From assembly GCA_025350045.1 (NCBI GenBank), contig JANXYM010000063.1:1-45100 (forward strand): a stretch of DNA of 45,100 bases, in the 5' to 3' direction. The position numbers and the translations under genes are program-made. Below, in pieces: positions 35,759 to 44,387 of this stretch (within the stretch, counting starts at the first letter, position 1; the number at the start of each line of letters is the position of its first letter). The notes beneath the pieces are model-generated. The model ran no database searches and was not told where the DNA came from. It worked only from the letters and a program-made list of their open reading frames with translations. This stretch comes from Methanomicrobiales archaeon (GTDB lineage Archaea > Halobacteriota > Methanomicrobia > Methanomicrobiales > Methanospirillaceae).

Positions 35759-36269
35759 TAAGCGGGTTTTCGGCCTTGATGGGGGCAGCCCCCTTTTTAA
35801 TCTTCTTTAATTCGGGTTCGAACCAGAGCCCGATGCATTGTTTTACCACGCCAAGCCCTGCATCGCTGTCTAAAAAAATTGCGCCGATAAGGGCTTCAAC
35901 GGTGTCAGCAAGGATAGTCTCTTCTCCAAGCCGGATGAGCTCTTTCTCCCCGCGCCCCAGCCGGATGAACCGTTTGATCTTTAACCGTTTGCCGACTTTT
36001 GCGAGGGTCTCGTTCTTCTCAACCGGTTCCTTGTTCACGGTGATCTCTCCTTTGGTTTCAAGACCCTTTTCCATGAGATAGAGAATCAGCCCGGTCTTTA
36101 GCACGGCATCTCCGAGTGTGCTATAGGCTTCCTGATCCATACACCGTTTGTTCTGCTGGAGCAGTTCGTGGGCACAGGCTGGGTGGGTGAGTGCCCGTAT
36201 CAGGTGTTGAGGTTCAAAGAAATGATAGCCAAGGATCTGTTCAATATCTGCACGGTCATCTGCATCCAT
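35679..36269 (-). CDS. Ribonuclease III-like protein without dsRBD
   Basis: 196 residues. The RNase III domain begins IEQILGYHFFEPQHLIRALTHP. The signature that should be NERLEFLGDAVL reads QEAYSTLGDAVL, so E47 and D54 are kept but the middle Glu is Ser50. The second acidic pair is present (D122, E125 in ADTVEALIGAIFLD). The double-stranded-RNA-binding domain is absent; a basic tail (SSSRRGAPRVKKPQSR) takes its place, encoded opposite the CorA-like gene's final helix. It is probably an RNA-processing nuclease with a modified active site. Confidence 0.85.
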   Translation of the reverse strand: MDADDRADIEQILGYHFFEPQHLIRALTHPACAHELLQQNKRCMDQEAYSTLGDAVLKTGLILYLMEKGLETKGEITVNKEPVEKNETLAKVGKRLKIKRFIRLGRGEKELIRLGEETILADTVEALIGAIFLDSDAGLGVVKQCIGLWFEPELKKIKKGAAPIKAENPLISRPISSSRRGAPRVKKPQSRITWRG

Positions 36270-36580
36270 GTCTATGTAGTGTATAGGAGAGTATCTGATA
36301 AAACAGACGGTATGAAAGACAAACAGGGGTTTCCTTTGGCTATCAGAATCCCAGGGTTACCTCATACAGGTACTCCGGCGGATCCAGAAGATGAGCGATA
36401 AAACTGAACGGGTATGCACCCCAAGAACAATTATTGAAAACAGGAAACCCGGGAGGCAGAGCCGGCTCTTCTCCCATACGAAAATTGGCCGGGCCGGGGG
36501 GGTGAATCCACCTTATCATGGCAAAACCAATGTTGTTAAATAGAGTAATTGGCAATATTCTAAAAAAGAGGTGTTAAACA
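36270..36580. other. 311-bp rubrerythrin upstream region
   Basis: It contains a dyad of GGGAG-GC-AGAGCC / GGCTCT-T-CTCCC (36451-36475), whose core AGAGCCGGCTCT is a perfect 12-bp palindrome. A TATA-like TGTTAAAT near 36532-36540 and GAGGTG (seven bases before the ATG) follow. There is no gene. Confidence 0.5.
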
Positions 36581-37036
36581 ATGAAGGCAGATGATGCAAA
36601 GAAGATTATTTCTACAGCAATCGACAGGGAAGTCGAAGCATACACATTTTACCGCGGCGTTGCAGACAAGGTAAAGGACCCGGCATTGAAGTCACTGTTC
36701 TCAGAGCTTGCAGGTGAAGAGAAGAAGCACCGCGAGTTCCTGCAGGGCATGCTCACCAAGGATGTAGCAAAGATGCACTTTGACCCATCACATAACTACA
36801 AAGTGGCAGAGTCTCTCCCGACGCCACCCCTGACCGTGGACATGAAGCCTCTTGACGGTATTGTGATCTCGATCAAGAAAGAACTCGAAGCAATGCAGAT
36901 GTACACCCAGCTCGCCAACCTCTCGAAGGACATCGAGACTCAGCTGCTCTTTACCCAGCTGGCAAACATGGAACGCGGCCACAAGGCCCGGCTCGAGGAC
37001 ATCTACACCAACATGGCATTCCCCGAAGCCTGGTAA
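36581..37036 (+). CDS. Rubrerythrin-type diiron protein (ferritin-like domain only)
   Basis: 151 residues forming a four-helix ferritin-like bundle. Diiron ligands are in REVEAYTFYRG (~17-27), ELAGEEKKHREFL (~41-53, E-x2-H), KKELEAMQMYTQ (~98-109) and NMERGHKARLE (~128-138). The C-terminal rubredoxin domain of classic rubrerythrin is absent. Such proteins reduce peroxide using electrons from separate rubredoxin-like donors. A strong GAGGTG ribosome site and a terminator hairpin flank it, so it is a single-gene unit. Confidence 0.9.
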   Translation: MKADDAKKIISTAIDREVEAYTFYRGVADKVKDPALKSLFSELAGEEKKHREFLQGMLTKDVAKMHFDPSHNYKVAESLPTPPLTVDMKPLDGIVISIKKELEAMQMYTQLANLSKDIETQLLFTQLANMERGHKARLEDIYTNMAFPEAW

Positions 37037-37053
37037 GTGAAAAAAAACCGTAT

Positions 37054-37086
37054 GGATGCATAAAAAGCATCCCGTCTTTTTTCTTT
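37054..37086 (+). terminator. Terminator after rubrerythrin
   Basis: GGATGC (37054-37059) pairs with GCATCC (37067-37072) and is followed by a T-rich run CTTTTTTCTTTT (37076-37087), 18 bases after the stop. Confidence 0.65.
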
Positions 37087-37172
37087 TAACATTTCATCAT
37101 CCCGGCTAAACACTCATTCCCCGAAGATTGCATTCCTGTCTGACACACAGGGTTCAGGAAAAAAGCAGGTGT

Positions 37173-37733
37173 TTACCAGAACAGATGTCCTGCGAGGATA
37201 TTAAGACCGATCAGGATGAGAATCAGACCACCGAAGATCTCCATTTTATTGCCCAGTAGATCTTCAAGGCGCTCTCCGAGCATCACACCGGCAAACGAGA
37301 TGGCAAAACAGACAATCCCGATGATGATCGCAGGGATGAGTATTGCAGTCTGGAGCACACCGAAACTGACCCCCACAGCAAGGGCATCGATGCTGGTTGC
37401 AAGGGAAAGAATGATCACCGGGACCAGCTGGACAACATCGATAGGAGCCTCCTCTTCGCTCCCGTGTACCCCCTCCCACATCATCTTTCCACCAACAATG
37501 GCAAGCAGGATAAACGCAATCCAGTGATCCCAGGCAGAGATGAGCCCGATGACGGATGACCCGGCCAGCCAGCCGATTGCCGTCATGCCTGCCTGGAATG
37601 CACCAAAAAAGCACGCAATGAACACGGCAGCGTAGACAAGCCGGGTTTTTGTTGTCGTGCCGATGGCAAGCGATACGGCAAAACAATCCATAGAGAGGCC
37701 AATACCAATTACGGCGGGTGTAAGGAAATCCAT
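37173..37733 (-). CDS. mntP: Manganese efflux pump MntP
   Basis: 186 residues with six TM helices in two homologous halves. Each half begins with the conserved Asp-containing helix: GIGLSMDCFAVSLAIG (~10-25) and LSLATSIDALAVGVSFG (~109-125). This is the MntP (UPF0059) fingerprint. The protein exports Mn2+ when the metal is in excess. It lies 36 bases downstream of the UV-endonuclease gene on the same strand. Confidence 0.92.
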   Translation of the reverse strand: MDFLTPAVIGIGLSMDCFAVSLAIGTTTKTRLVYAAVFIACFFGAFQAGMTAIGWLAGSSVIGLISAWDHWIAFILLAIVGGKMMWEGVHGSEEEAPIDVVQLVPVIILSLATSIDALAVGVSFGVLQTAILIPAIIIGIVCFAISFAGVMLGERLEDLLGNKMEIFGGLILILIGLNILAGHLFW

Positions 37734-37769
37734 TTGTTGGATTAGTATGAGTGCGGAAATCTGATAAGA

Positions 37770-38681
37770 TCACGCATCAGCGTTTTTTCTTGTGATCAGC
37801 CGGGAGTCATCGTGGGCAATGCCGAGAGCAGCCAGAGCACTTTTTTCCTTATCCTTGATCTCGAGCATGATGTCAAAATCTGCCTGCCGGGTTTCAAGAA
37901 GGAACTGCCGGAACTCTTCCGGAACGATATGCTCTGCATGTGCTCCCACCCGTTTTCCCGGTTCCTGCGAACTATAATCGACCATCGGGATCCCGTCGTG
38001 CGTTTTCCAGGTTGCCCTGATGGGTTCGAGCAGGTCAACAAACCGCTCCCCGTTATTATGGAGGGCATGATGAAAAGAATCCGCGATAACAGGAATGCCG
38101 GTTCGCTCGTGAAGGGCGAGGCAGTCTTCAATCGTGTACAGCCGTTCATCGTTCTCGATCACAAGCCGGTTCTTAATGACTGGATCGAGCAGTGCATACT
38201 TTTCAGAAAACCGGTCCATGCTCAATGGTTTATCGCCGTACAGACCACCGACATGGATCTGAACTTTTGCAGTCGTGTCAAGTCCCATAAGATCGAGCAC
38301 CTTCACCTGGTACACCAGATCGGCAATACTCCGATGGAACACCCCCTCATCAGGTGCATTCAGGAGCACGAACTGGTCCGGGTGCATGGATATCCGGAAT
38401 CCATGCTGCCGGATATATTCACCGAGTGTTCGGAACTCCTTTGCAAAGTGTATCTGCCACGGAAACGTGCAGATTGGGTGTGATGCAAATGGCACGAGGT
38501 CCGATGTGATCCGGAAAAAGAGCATGGCATGCTCACAGTTGTACTGAAGGATTTTTTCGAGGCAGGAAAGGTTTCGTTTCACGGTCTCTTTCAGTCGCTC
38601 TTCAGTATAGGAAGCAAGCCGGAAGGTGCCCGAAGCAGTGCAGCCAATCGAACGGTTGATGCAAGGGTAGCCGATGCGCAA
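37770..38681 (-). CDS. uvsE: UV damage endonuclease
   Basis: 303 residues in the UVDE TIM-barrel family: RIGYPCINRSIGC (~2-14), MLFFRITSDLVPFASHP (~54-70), HPDQFVLLNAPDE (~100-112), VQIHVGGLYGDK (~140), VIENDE (~174), PVIADSFHHALHN and MLEIKDKEKSAL (~278) supply the metal ligands (His, Glu, Asp). It nicks DNA 5' to UV photoproducts and other lesions using Mn2+-like metals. The start is TTG with GGAG seven bases upstream. It is 16 bases after the aldo/keto reductase stop. Confidence 0.93.
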   Translation of the reverse strand: MRIGYPCINRSIGCTASGTFRLASYTEERLKETVKRNLSCLEKILQYNCEHAMLFFRITSDLVPFASHPICTFPWQIHFAKEFRTLGEYIRQHGFRISMHPDQFVLLNAPDEGVFHRSIADLVYQVKVLDLMGLDTTAKVQIHVGGLYGDKPLSMDRFSEKYALLDPVIKNRLVIENDERLYTIEDCLALHERTGIPVIADSFHHALHNNGERFVDLLEPIRATWKTHDGIPMVDYSSQEPGKRVGAHAEHIVPEEFRQFLLETRQADFDIMLEIKDKEKSALAALGIAHDDSRLITRKNADA

Positions 38682-38696
38682 TTGTGTACTCCGTAG

Positions 38697-39824
38697 TTAG
38701 TGTCCGAACAGCGATACAACCACTCTAAGGTGTTTTCGGATCGGGATCTGATGGGGGCACAGGCTCTCGCACACCCCGCAATCCTTGCACCGCGAAGCGT
38801 CTCCGCCGGATGCGGTAAAGGCATCATACGAGAACTTTGCCCCTGCCGTGTCCGTATAGATGAACGCGTCATTGTACGCAGAAAAGCACTCCGGGATCTT
38901 CACACCGACCATACACGGCTGGCAGTACCGGCACTGGGTACAGGTTATCTTTACCCTGCTGCGGTAGAAGGTTTTTACCCGCTCATAGACTGCGAGATCA
39001 TCTGTGGTAAGCGCGAGAGATTTACCATCATTTGCAAAACCGAGGTTATCCTTCACCTGCTGCATCGTGCTCATACCGGAGAGCACGACCGTGATCTCGG
39101 GCCGGTTCCAAAGCCAGCGCAATCCCCATTCTGCGGCAGGGCGGGAATGTCCCCCCGAGGCCCAGACTTTTTTTATTTCCGCAGTCTCTTGTGCAAGCAT
39201 CCCGCCCCGGAACGGTTCCATGACCACGATGCCAAGCCCCTTTTCTGCTGCATAGCTCAGCCCACCGGTACCGGCCTGGTACTCCTCGTCCATGTAGTTG
39301 TACTGGATCTGGGCAAAAGTCCAGGGATACGCATCGACAATCTCTTTGAATGCCGGCACGTTGTCGTGAAAGGAGAATCCGGCGTAACAGATCCTGCCAT
39401 CGTTGATCGCCCCGTCGAGAAACTCACTCACATTGAGATCTATCATATCATTCCATGACGAGCGCGAAAGGCCATGAAGCAGGTAAAAATCGATATGATC
39501 CGTTTTGAGTCGCTTTAATTGCTCATCGAGGATGCGATCCATGTCTTTCCGTGACCGGACATCCCAGACCGGCATTTTTGTGGCGAGGTTGATTCGCTCA
39601 CGGTACCCGTCAGTCAGTGCACTCCCGAGGAACGGTTCACACTGGCCGTTGAAGTATACATACGCAGTATCGATGTAGTTGACACCCCGGTCGATCGCAT
39701 ACCTCACCATCGCTGTTGCCTTATGCTCTTCGATGGCATAGTCAGCGGTCTGCGGCAACCGCATGCAGCCAAAACCCAGAATCGATAGTTTCCGATCGGT
39801 CTTACTCATCTTGCGAAAGAGCAT
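38697..39824 (-). CDS. Aldo/keto reductase with C-terminal 4Fe-4S domain
   Basis: 375 residues. The AKR barrel (~1-280) shows GFGCMRLP, D52-x4-Y57 in DTAYVYFNGQ, K84 in NLATKMPVW and H117 in YLLHGL. The C-terminus carries a ferredoxin-type domain with CTQCRYCQPC and CKDCGVCESLCPHQIP. This kind is common in anaerobes; electrons may pass between the clusters and the nicotinamide site. The ATG has AGGA eight bases upstream. Confidence 0.92.
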   Translation of the reverse strand: MLFRKMSKTDRKLSILGFGCMRLPQTADYAIEEHKATAMVRYAIDRGVNYIDTAYVYFNGQCEPFLGSALTDGYRERINLATKMPVWDVRSRKDMDRILDEQLKRLKTDHIDFYLLHGLSRSSWNDMIDLNVSEFLDGAINDGRICYAGFSFHDNVPAFKEIVDAYPWTFAQIQYNYMDEEYQAGTGGLSYAAEKGLGIVVMEPFRGGMLAQETAEIKKVWASGGHSRPAAEWGLRWLWNRPEITVVLSGMSTMQQVKDNLGFANDGKSLALTTDDLAVYERVKTFYRSRVKITCTQCRYCQPCMVGVKIPECFSAYNDAFIYTDTAGAKFSYDAFTASGGDASRCKDCGVCESLCPHQIPIRKHLRVVVSLFGH

Positions 39825-39885
39825 GGTTATTATCCTGCTATGGGGAGAGCATTATGAAAAGATTCGTGAAGCTCTCTACAATCAC

Positions 39886-40338
39886 TCACGGGCTTTTATG
39901 AAAATCAAGCGCAGCTGAGTTCATGCAGTACCGTTTACCGGTAGGTGCGGGGCCGTCATCAAAGACATGACCGAGATGTGCCCCGCACCGGGCACAGAGC
40001 ACTTCGGTGCGCATCGTCCCGCCGGAGGTATCGGGGTGGGTGCGAATGTTGAGCCCGGATACAGGAGCATGGAAACTGGGCCAGCCGGTACCGGAATCGA
40101 ATTTCGTTGCCGAATCGAACAGGTCAGTACCGCAGCAGACACAGGCATATATTCCCCGATCTTTTAACGCATGATATTTACCGGTGAACGCGTATTCAGT
40201 GCCCTGTTTTCGCGCCACGTCATATTGTTCAGGAGTGAGAAGTGCCCGCCACTCTGCATCGGTTTTCTCTACCAGGGCTTCCTCTTTAGTATTCCCGGTG
40301 CGGGCATTGTAAATCGGAATTGTCTCTTTATCGATCAT
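39886..40338 (-). CDS. msrB: Peptide methionine-(R)-S-oxide reductase MsrB
   Basis: 150 residues. The Zn-binding CxxC pairs are [11 protein letters not shown] and [20 protein letters not shown] (~81) and the catalytic Cys in [11 protein letters not shown] near the C-terminus are invariant in MsrB. It repairs the R-epimer of methionine sulfoxide in proteins. The same-strand aldo/keto reductase starts 61 bases downstream, followed by the UV endonuclease, so the stretch reads as a damage-repair neighbourhood. Confidence 0.95.
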   Translation of the reverse strand: MIDKETIPIYNARTGNTKEEALVEKTDAEWRALLTPEQYDVARKQGTEYAFTGKYHALKDRGIYACVCCGTDLFDSATKFDSGTGWPSFHAPVSGLNIRTHPDTSGGTMRTEVLCARCGAHLGHVFDDGPAPTGKRYCMNSAALDFHKSP

Positions 40339-40441
40339 TTCTCTGCCATCCCAGCCATTCTGATCTCAGGAGTTACGTGGCTGAGACAGGACAAAGAGCT
40401 TTGGTTTGAGGAAAACGAGGATGGCTGAGAAAGGCTGAGCA

Positions 40442-41011
40442 TCAGAGCCCGAAGAACCCAAGAATCCTGCTCTTTGCATCCTTGTGGAATATCTTAGCAC
40501 CTTCCTTGATATTGCGTACGTCTTCCACGGAGTAAAGAATATCAGGATATTCCTGTGAGAGTATCCCCATCAGCCTTCCTAATTCTGAGCGGGGCACGAT
40601 CATGAAAACAATCGTCACCGTGGATGAGAAACTGCCCGTTCCCTCGATCCGGGTCATGCCATACCCGAGTGTGGCAAGTTCGGTTATGAGCGGCCGGGGA
40701 TCTGCCGGGATGAAGAGCCGTACAATCACATACCCAAGCGAGATCATCTTCTCAATCTCCATACCAAGCAGTGTCCCGAGACCATAGCCGGCAAGGTAAG
40801 CAAAGAGATTCAGGTAATCCGAAAGATTGGTGAGCACAAGCCCGGTGGAGAGCAGCCAGATACCGGTCTTTATTATACCAATACATGCGGCAAGATTTGC
40901 ATGCCCCCGGTTGATATATATCGTCCTGACGGTCTCAAGGCTGGTCTCAACGATCCGGGCGATCAGAATAATGAAGGGTAATACCAATCCACCCAGTACA
41001 ACCGGTTCCAT
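40442..41011 (-). CDS. UPF0316/DUF5698 membrane protein
   Basis: 189 residues with three N-terminal hydrophobic spans: LVLPFIILIARIVETSLETV, then LAACIGIIKTGIWLLSTGLV, then LFAYLAGYGLGTLLGMEIEK. A cytoplasmic DUF2179-like domain follows (~90-175, VIVRLFIPADPRPLITELA, TVTIVFMIVPR). Family function is unknown. GGTGAG precedes the ATG closely. Confidence 0.85.
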   Translation of the reverse strand: MEPVVLGGLVLPFIILIARIVETSLETVRTIYINRGHANLAACIGIIKTGIWLLSTGLVLTNLSDYLNLFAYLAGYGLGTLLGMEIEKMISLGYVIVRLFIPADPRPLITELATLGYGMTRIEGTGSFSSTVTIVFMIVPRSELGRLMGILSQEYPDILYSVEDVRNIKEGAKIFHKDAKSRILGFFGL

Positions 41012-41159
41012 TTCTCACCACACTCTTAATCATAATAATCTTACGGGGGGTCTTGAATAGATTGCGGAAGAATGCGGGGAGTTATTCCGGACAGGATGGA
41101 TATGAATTTGTTAAGCACCGGGATTCTGTCTTACAAGGATGTAAAGAGAACATGAATTA

Positions 41160-41546
41160 TCACCGGATACGCCGTTTTGCAAACATGATCTTCTCTTCTA
41201 AGGCATTTTGTTTTCCTTTGATGACCAGAAGGGGAGCACGATCGACTTTTAGTGCTGCAATTTCTGCAAAGTCCTTGATCATATCCAGTTCTTCTTCTGA
41301 GGAAAAGTCTTCCTGGGATAACCTCTCCAGAAACTCATCTTCTCCCTCAATTGCGCTTTTGGGAACAGGATATTCAACCCGGTATTTTGCCTTGCAGTAC
41401 CGGCAATGGGTGTGGTAGTCACCGATATTCCGCTGCGCTTTTAAGATGATTTTGAAATTGAGTCCTTCACACTTAGGGCATTTCCATTCGAGGGTGAGAC
41501 CTTTTAAAACGCCGCTGGCATCATGTTCAAAGAATCTATCGAACAT
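41160..41546 (-). CDS. Zinc-ribbon protein of unknown function
   Basis: 128 residues. WKCPKCEGLNF (~22-32) and THCRYCKAKYRVEYP (~46-60) make a four-Cys zinc ribbon; the rest is an acidic helical region (DEFLERLSQEDFSSEEELDM) and a basic C-terminus. No catalytic motif is seen. Such proteins are often nucleic-acid binders; I cannot name it. Confidence 0.75.
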   Translation of the reverse strand: MFDRFFEHDASGVLKGLTLEWKCPKCEGLNFKIILKAQRNIGDYHTHCRYCKAKYRVEYPVPKSAIEGEDEFLERLSQEDFSSEEELDMIKDFAEIAALKVDRAPLLVIKGKQNALEEKIMFAKRRIR

Positions 41547-41786
41547 TTTCTTTCGGAGTTCCTGTTAAATTACAGTTTAACCGTTGATCCTGATTAAAAC
41601 TATGGAGATGACAGTCGGGTTTCATCTCAGGGGAAACGGAGTGTAGAGTGAAACACCCCTGCACAAAAATGAGCGCGACTTCCATTCACCGGGAAGCATG
41701 CGTTGGCAGTGGTGTTTCTGTTCACCGCTGCAAAAGTCCGGGCGCTTGATTCTTGTATTCTCACAACCGATCTGATAGTAATATCC

Positions 41787-42434
41787 ATGGGCAATAAGGA
41801 AGACCAGAATAATCCAGAGAAGAGCGAAACACCGCTCCTGACCGATCCCCCCTTTTATCTTCCGGAGTTTGAGAAGTCGTACCGCTACATCATCGACGAA
41901 TACGAAGTGTTACCGAAAGATATGGCAATCTTTATGCCCTGTGCAGTACGGAAACCCTACAGTGCGAGCCCGAGCCACCAGCTTATCAGAATGATCATAT
42001 CGCAGGTGCTGGAGCCATCTCAGTACCATATCGTGATCTTCGGAACATGCGGGATTGTTCCTGCTGAGCTCGAGACCATGTACCCTTATGCCCATTACAA
42101 ATACATGCTCGGGAAATGCAACGATGACAAGATCAAAGAGGATTTTCTCCGCATTGAGACGGAGCGTATTGCCGGCTATCTCGAAAAGACCCGGGGAGTA
42201 TACAAATACCGTATCGCTTATTCCATCGGACTCTTCCGCGAAGCTCTTATCAGGGGTTCGGAACAGGCAGGAGTGCCAATTGACATTATCCTCCCCACCC
42301 GGGATATCATCAATAAGGTAATCGAAGAAGGCGACTGCTCGTTCCAGGAAGGCAGCCTCTCGATGGAGGAGTACTTAGGAGAGTTCTGCGATGCCCTGAT
42401 CCGGTTCAGGAATGAGAGGATGGGGAGGGGTTAG
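41787..42434 (+). CDS. Stand-alone ArcS core domain (DUF5591) protein
   Basis: 215 residues from the ATG at 41787. The frame stays open to 41703 but that part looks non-coding. The sequence PCAVRKPYSASPSH (residues 51-64) is exactly the PC-x3-KPY-x2-S-x2-H signature of archaeosine synthase ArcS, which modifies preQ0 in tRNA position 15 (lysine addition, then conversion by a radical-SAM partner). Full ArcS also has TGT-derived and PUA domains; here only the core remains. It may need another protein for tRNA binding. No clear ribosome site, possibly leaderless. Confidence 0.82.
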   Translation: MGNKEDQNNPEKSETPLLTDPPFYLPEFEKSYRYIIDEYEVLPKDMAIFMPCAVRKPYSASPSHQLIRMIISQVLEPSQYHIVIFGTCGIVPAELETMYPYAHYKYMLGKCNDDKIKEDFLRIETERIAGYLEKTRGVYKYRIAYSIGLFREALIRGSEQAGVPIDIILPTRDIINKVIEEGDCSFQEGSLSMEEYLGEFCDALIRFRNERMGRG

Positions 42435-42472
42435 CAGTATGGGATTCCCCAGTTAATGCAAAACGCAGGTGG

Positions 42473-42504
42473 CCCGGCTTTTTCGAGAGGGTCATCGCGC
42501 CGGG
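42473..42504. terminator. Hairpin between convergent ArcS-like and dehydrogenase genes
   Basis: CCCGGC (42473-42478) pairs with GCCGGG (42499-42504), with a T-run in the loop, 39 bases after the ArcS-like stop. It is not followed by a long T-tract, so this is a tentative terminator. Confidence 0.35.
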
Positions 42505-42612
42505 AAAGTTAGTTATGTCCCAGTATCATGGACGCCATTTAGGAACACCAAGAATACATGCCCCACCCCGCCGCAACCGGTATATATCCGGAATCCTCTT
42601 GTTGTGCAAATA

Positions 42613-43590
42613 TCAGCGATCCCTGACAGACATTTTCAGCACGCGGAGCACCGCCTCGCCGAATTCCCGCGTTCCTGCCGAACCGCCGAGATCCCGGGTC
42701 TTGATACCCTGTGCGAGCACGGCCCGAATCGCTGCTTCAATATGGCTCTCTCCTTCTGCATCTCCTACGTGGGTCAGGAGCATCCCTGCACTCCGCAGGG
42801 CGGCGATCGGATTGGCAAGGTTCTTGCCGGCAATATCCGGGGCACTGCCATGCACCGGCTCAAAAAGGGCGTACCGTTCACCGATATTTGCGCTCGGCAC
42901 CAGTCCGAGACCCCCGACAAGATACGAGGCAACATCCGAAAGGATATCCCCGAATATGTTGGTCGTGACCACGACATCATACGATACCGGGTGCTGGAGC
43001 ACATCGAGCGATAGGGCATCGATGAATTTGTCATTATACGACACACCGGCAGCCTTTGCCTCGGCAATGCAGATGTCGCGGAAGAGCACATCGGACTTGA
43101 GTACGTTGGCCTTATGTCCGATTGTCAGCAGCTTCCGCCGCTGCCGGGCGAGTTTGATTGCCATCCGGACGATTCGTTCCGAACCCGTCCGTGTCACCAC
43201 CCGCAGGGTGGTTGCACGGTCCGCGTTGCCTTCCTCGATACCGGAATAGAGCCCCTCGGTATTCTCCCGCACGATCATGATATCGAATCCGCCGTCTTTT
43301 ACGGGACGGAGGTTGGCATACAGGTCGAGCGCCTTCCGGATCCGTAACACCACACTCTGGTAATCCTTCATCGGCGGCGTTGTGATCGCTCCGAACAGGA
43401 TTGCATCCGCATCTTTCATCTCGCGGATCTCCTTGTCAGCACACGGGCAGCCGGTCCGCTCCCACATGCCATACCCCACATCCACGGTAAAATAATCGTA
43501 CCCGGGATGGAGCAGTTCAAGCGCACTGCGGGCAACCGGGATCACCTCGTGGCCGATCCCGTCCCCTTCCACAATGGCAATCCGTTTCAT
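42613..43590 (-). CDS. aksF: Isocitrate/isopropylmalate-type dehydrogenase, probable homoisocitrate dehydrogenase AksF
   Basis: 325 residues from the ATG at 43590, preceded by GGAGGAAACG. Family motifs: IAIVEGDGIGHEVIP (start), YANLRPVKDG with the substrate Arg, VRENTEGLYSGIE (~105), NVLKSDVLFRDI (~170), DVVVTTNIFGDILSD (~212) and FEPVHGSAPDIAGK (~250). LeuB and AksF cannot be separated by eye. The preceding gene order (dehydratase large and small subunit) suits either leucine or 2-oxosuberate/coenzyme B synthesis; in methanogens AksF is plausible. Its ATG overlaps the preceding unknown gene (ATGA). Confidence 0.85.
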   Translation of the reverse strand: MKRIAIVEGDGIGHEVIPVARSALELLHPGYDYFTVDVGYGMWERTGCPCADKEIREMKDADAILFGAITTPPMKDYQSVVLRIRKALDLYANLRPVKDGGFDIMIVRENTEGLYSGIEEGNADRATTLRVVTRTGSERIVRMAIKLARQRRKLLTIGHKANVLKSDVLFRDICIAEAKAAGVSYNDKFIDALSLDVLQHPVSYDVVVTTNIFGDILSDVASYLVGGLGLVPSANIGERYALFEPVHGSAPDIAGKNLANPIAALRSAGMLLTHVGDAEGESHIEAAIRAVLAQGIKTRDLGGSAGTREFGEAVLRVLKMSVRDR

Positions 43591-44387
43591 CGTTTCCTCC
43601 ACTGTGCTACAAGGTCTTCTACCGCACGGGCGATGCGGGACGGGCTTGCCCCCCAGTGCACAACAGCCCCGAATTTGCCGTTCCACATGCCAATCCCCCC
43701 GCGTTCGGAGCGGCAGCAGCGGGCAATGAACGGCTCTTCCCGCACGGACTCTAAGGGGCAGATGTTCTCGAGCGAAAAGTCATTTCCATAACACTCGGTG
43801 TAGAACTGCGAACCGGTCAGACAGCCGGCCACCCTCTCGCCACCTTTCATCGAATCGGCATCGAGGGTTTTGGTATATCCTGCAGCACGGCAGGGATAGA
43901 CATCCGCTTTCACCTGCGTGATGTCACGTATGTGATGGCAGAACGTAACCGAAAGTTCTCCGAAGAGTCCTGCGGCCTGCAGCTCCCGGATACAGGCTGA
44001 CAGGCTCGGGCGGGGAGGGGATACGTCGTAGACATGGATCTTAAGAAAACCTGATAGATCGGGATCGAGCACAAAGGTCATGTGCTCGTCAAGCCCGGTG
44101 AAGATGGTACACCGGTATCCCGTGTCCAGCGCAAGCTCAACCAGCCGTGCACGATCATTGATCTGTACCTTTGCAGGGTACCGGTAGGTTTCCTTCGCTG
44201 TCGCGATCACTTTCGATGCCACGGGTTTTCGCATCATGCCGCTTCCCTTGGTGTCGGGAGTGACTTCAAGCAGTTCGCAGCCTTCACCGTTTTCCCGCAC
44301 CAGGTAATGGCTCAGGAAATACACAAGATCACCGCAGGGTTTCGTTGTTGCATACCCCACCTGCTTGCACTGTTCGGGGAATATCAC
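43587..44387 (-). CDS. Uncharacterised methanogen protein inside the aks/leu operon
   Basis: 266 residues from the GTG at 44387, with GGAGG eight bases upstream. It overlaps both neighbours by four bases (GTGA, ATGA). There are about nine cysteines, including CHHIRDITQVKADVYPCR (~165-182), CPLE and CCRSERGG, so metal binding is possible. Further landmarks: TKPCGDLVYFLSHYLV, LLEVTPDTKGSGMMRKP and the near C-terminal GGIGMWNGKFGAVVHWGASP. No signal peptide or TM. I do not recognise a domain of known function. Tight coupling implies a role with, or regulation by, the branched or homologated keto-acid pathway. Confidence 0.85.
   Translation of the reverse strand: MIFPEQCKQVGYATTKPCGDLVYFLSHYLVRENGEGCELLEVTPDTKGSGMMRKPVASKVIATAKETYRYPAKVQINDRARLVELALDTGYRCTIFTGLDEHMTFVLDPDLSGFLKIHVYDVSPPRPSLSACIRELQAAGLFGELSVTFCHHIRDITQVKADVYPCRAAGYTKTLDADSMKGGERVAGCLTGSQFYTECYGNDFSLENICPLESVREEPFIARCCRSERGGIGMWNGKFGAVVHWGASPSRIARAVEDLVAQWRKR

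Noticed and set aside
42515-43249. 244-codon plus-strand frame opposite aksF
   Set aside because: Antisense artefact over a well-conserved dehydrogenase.
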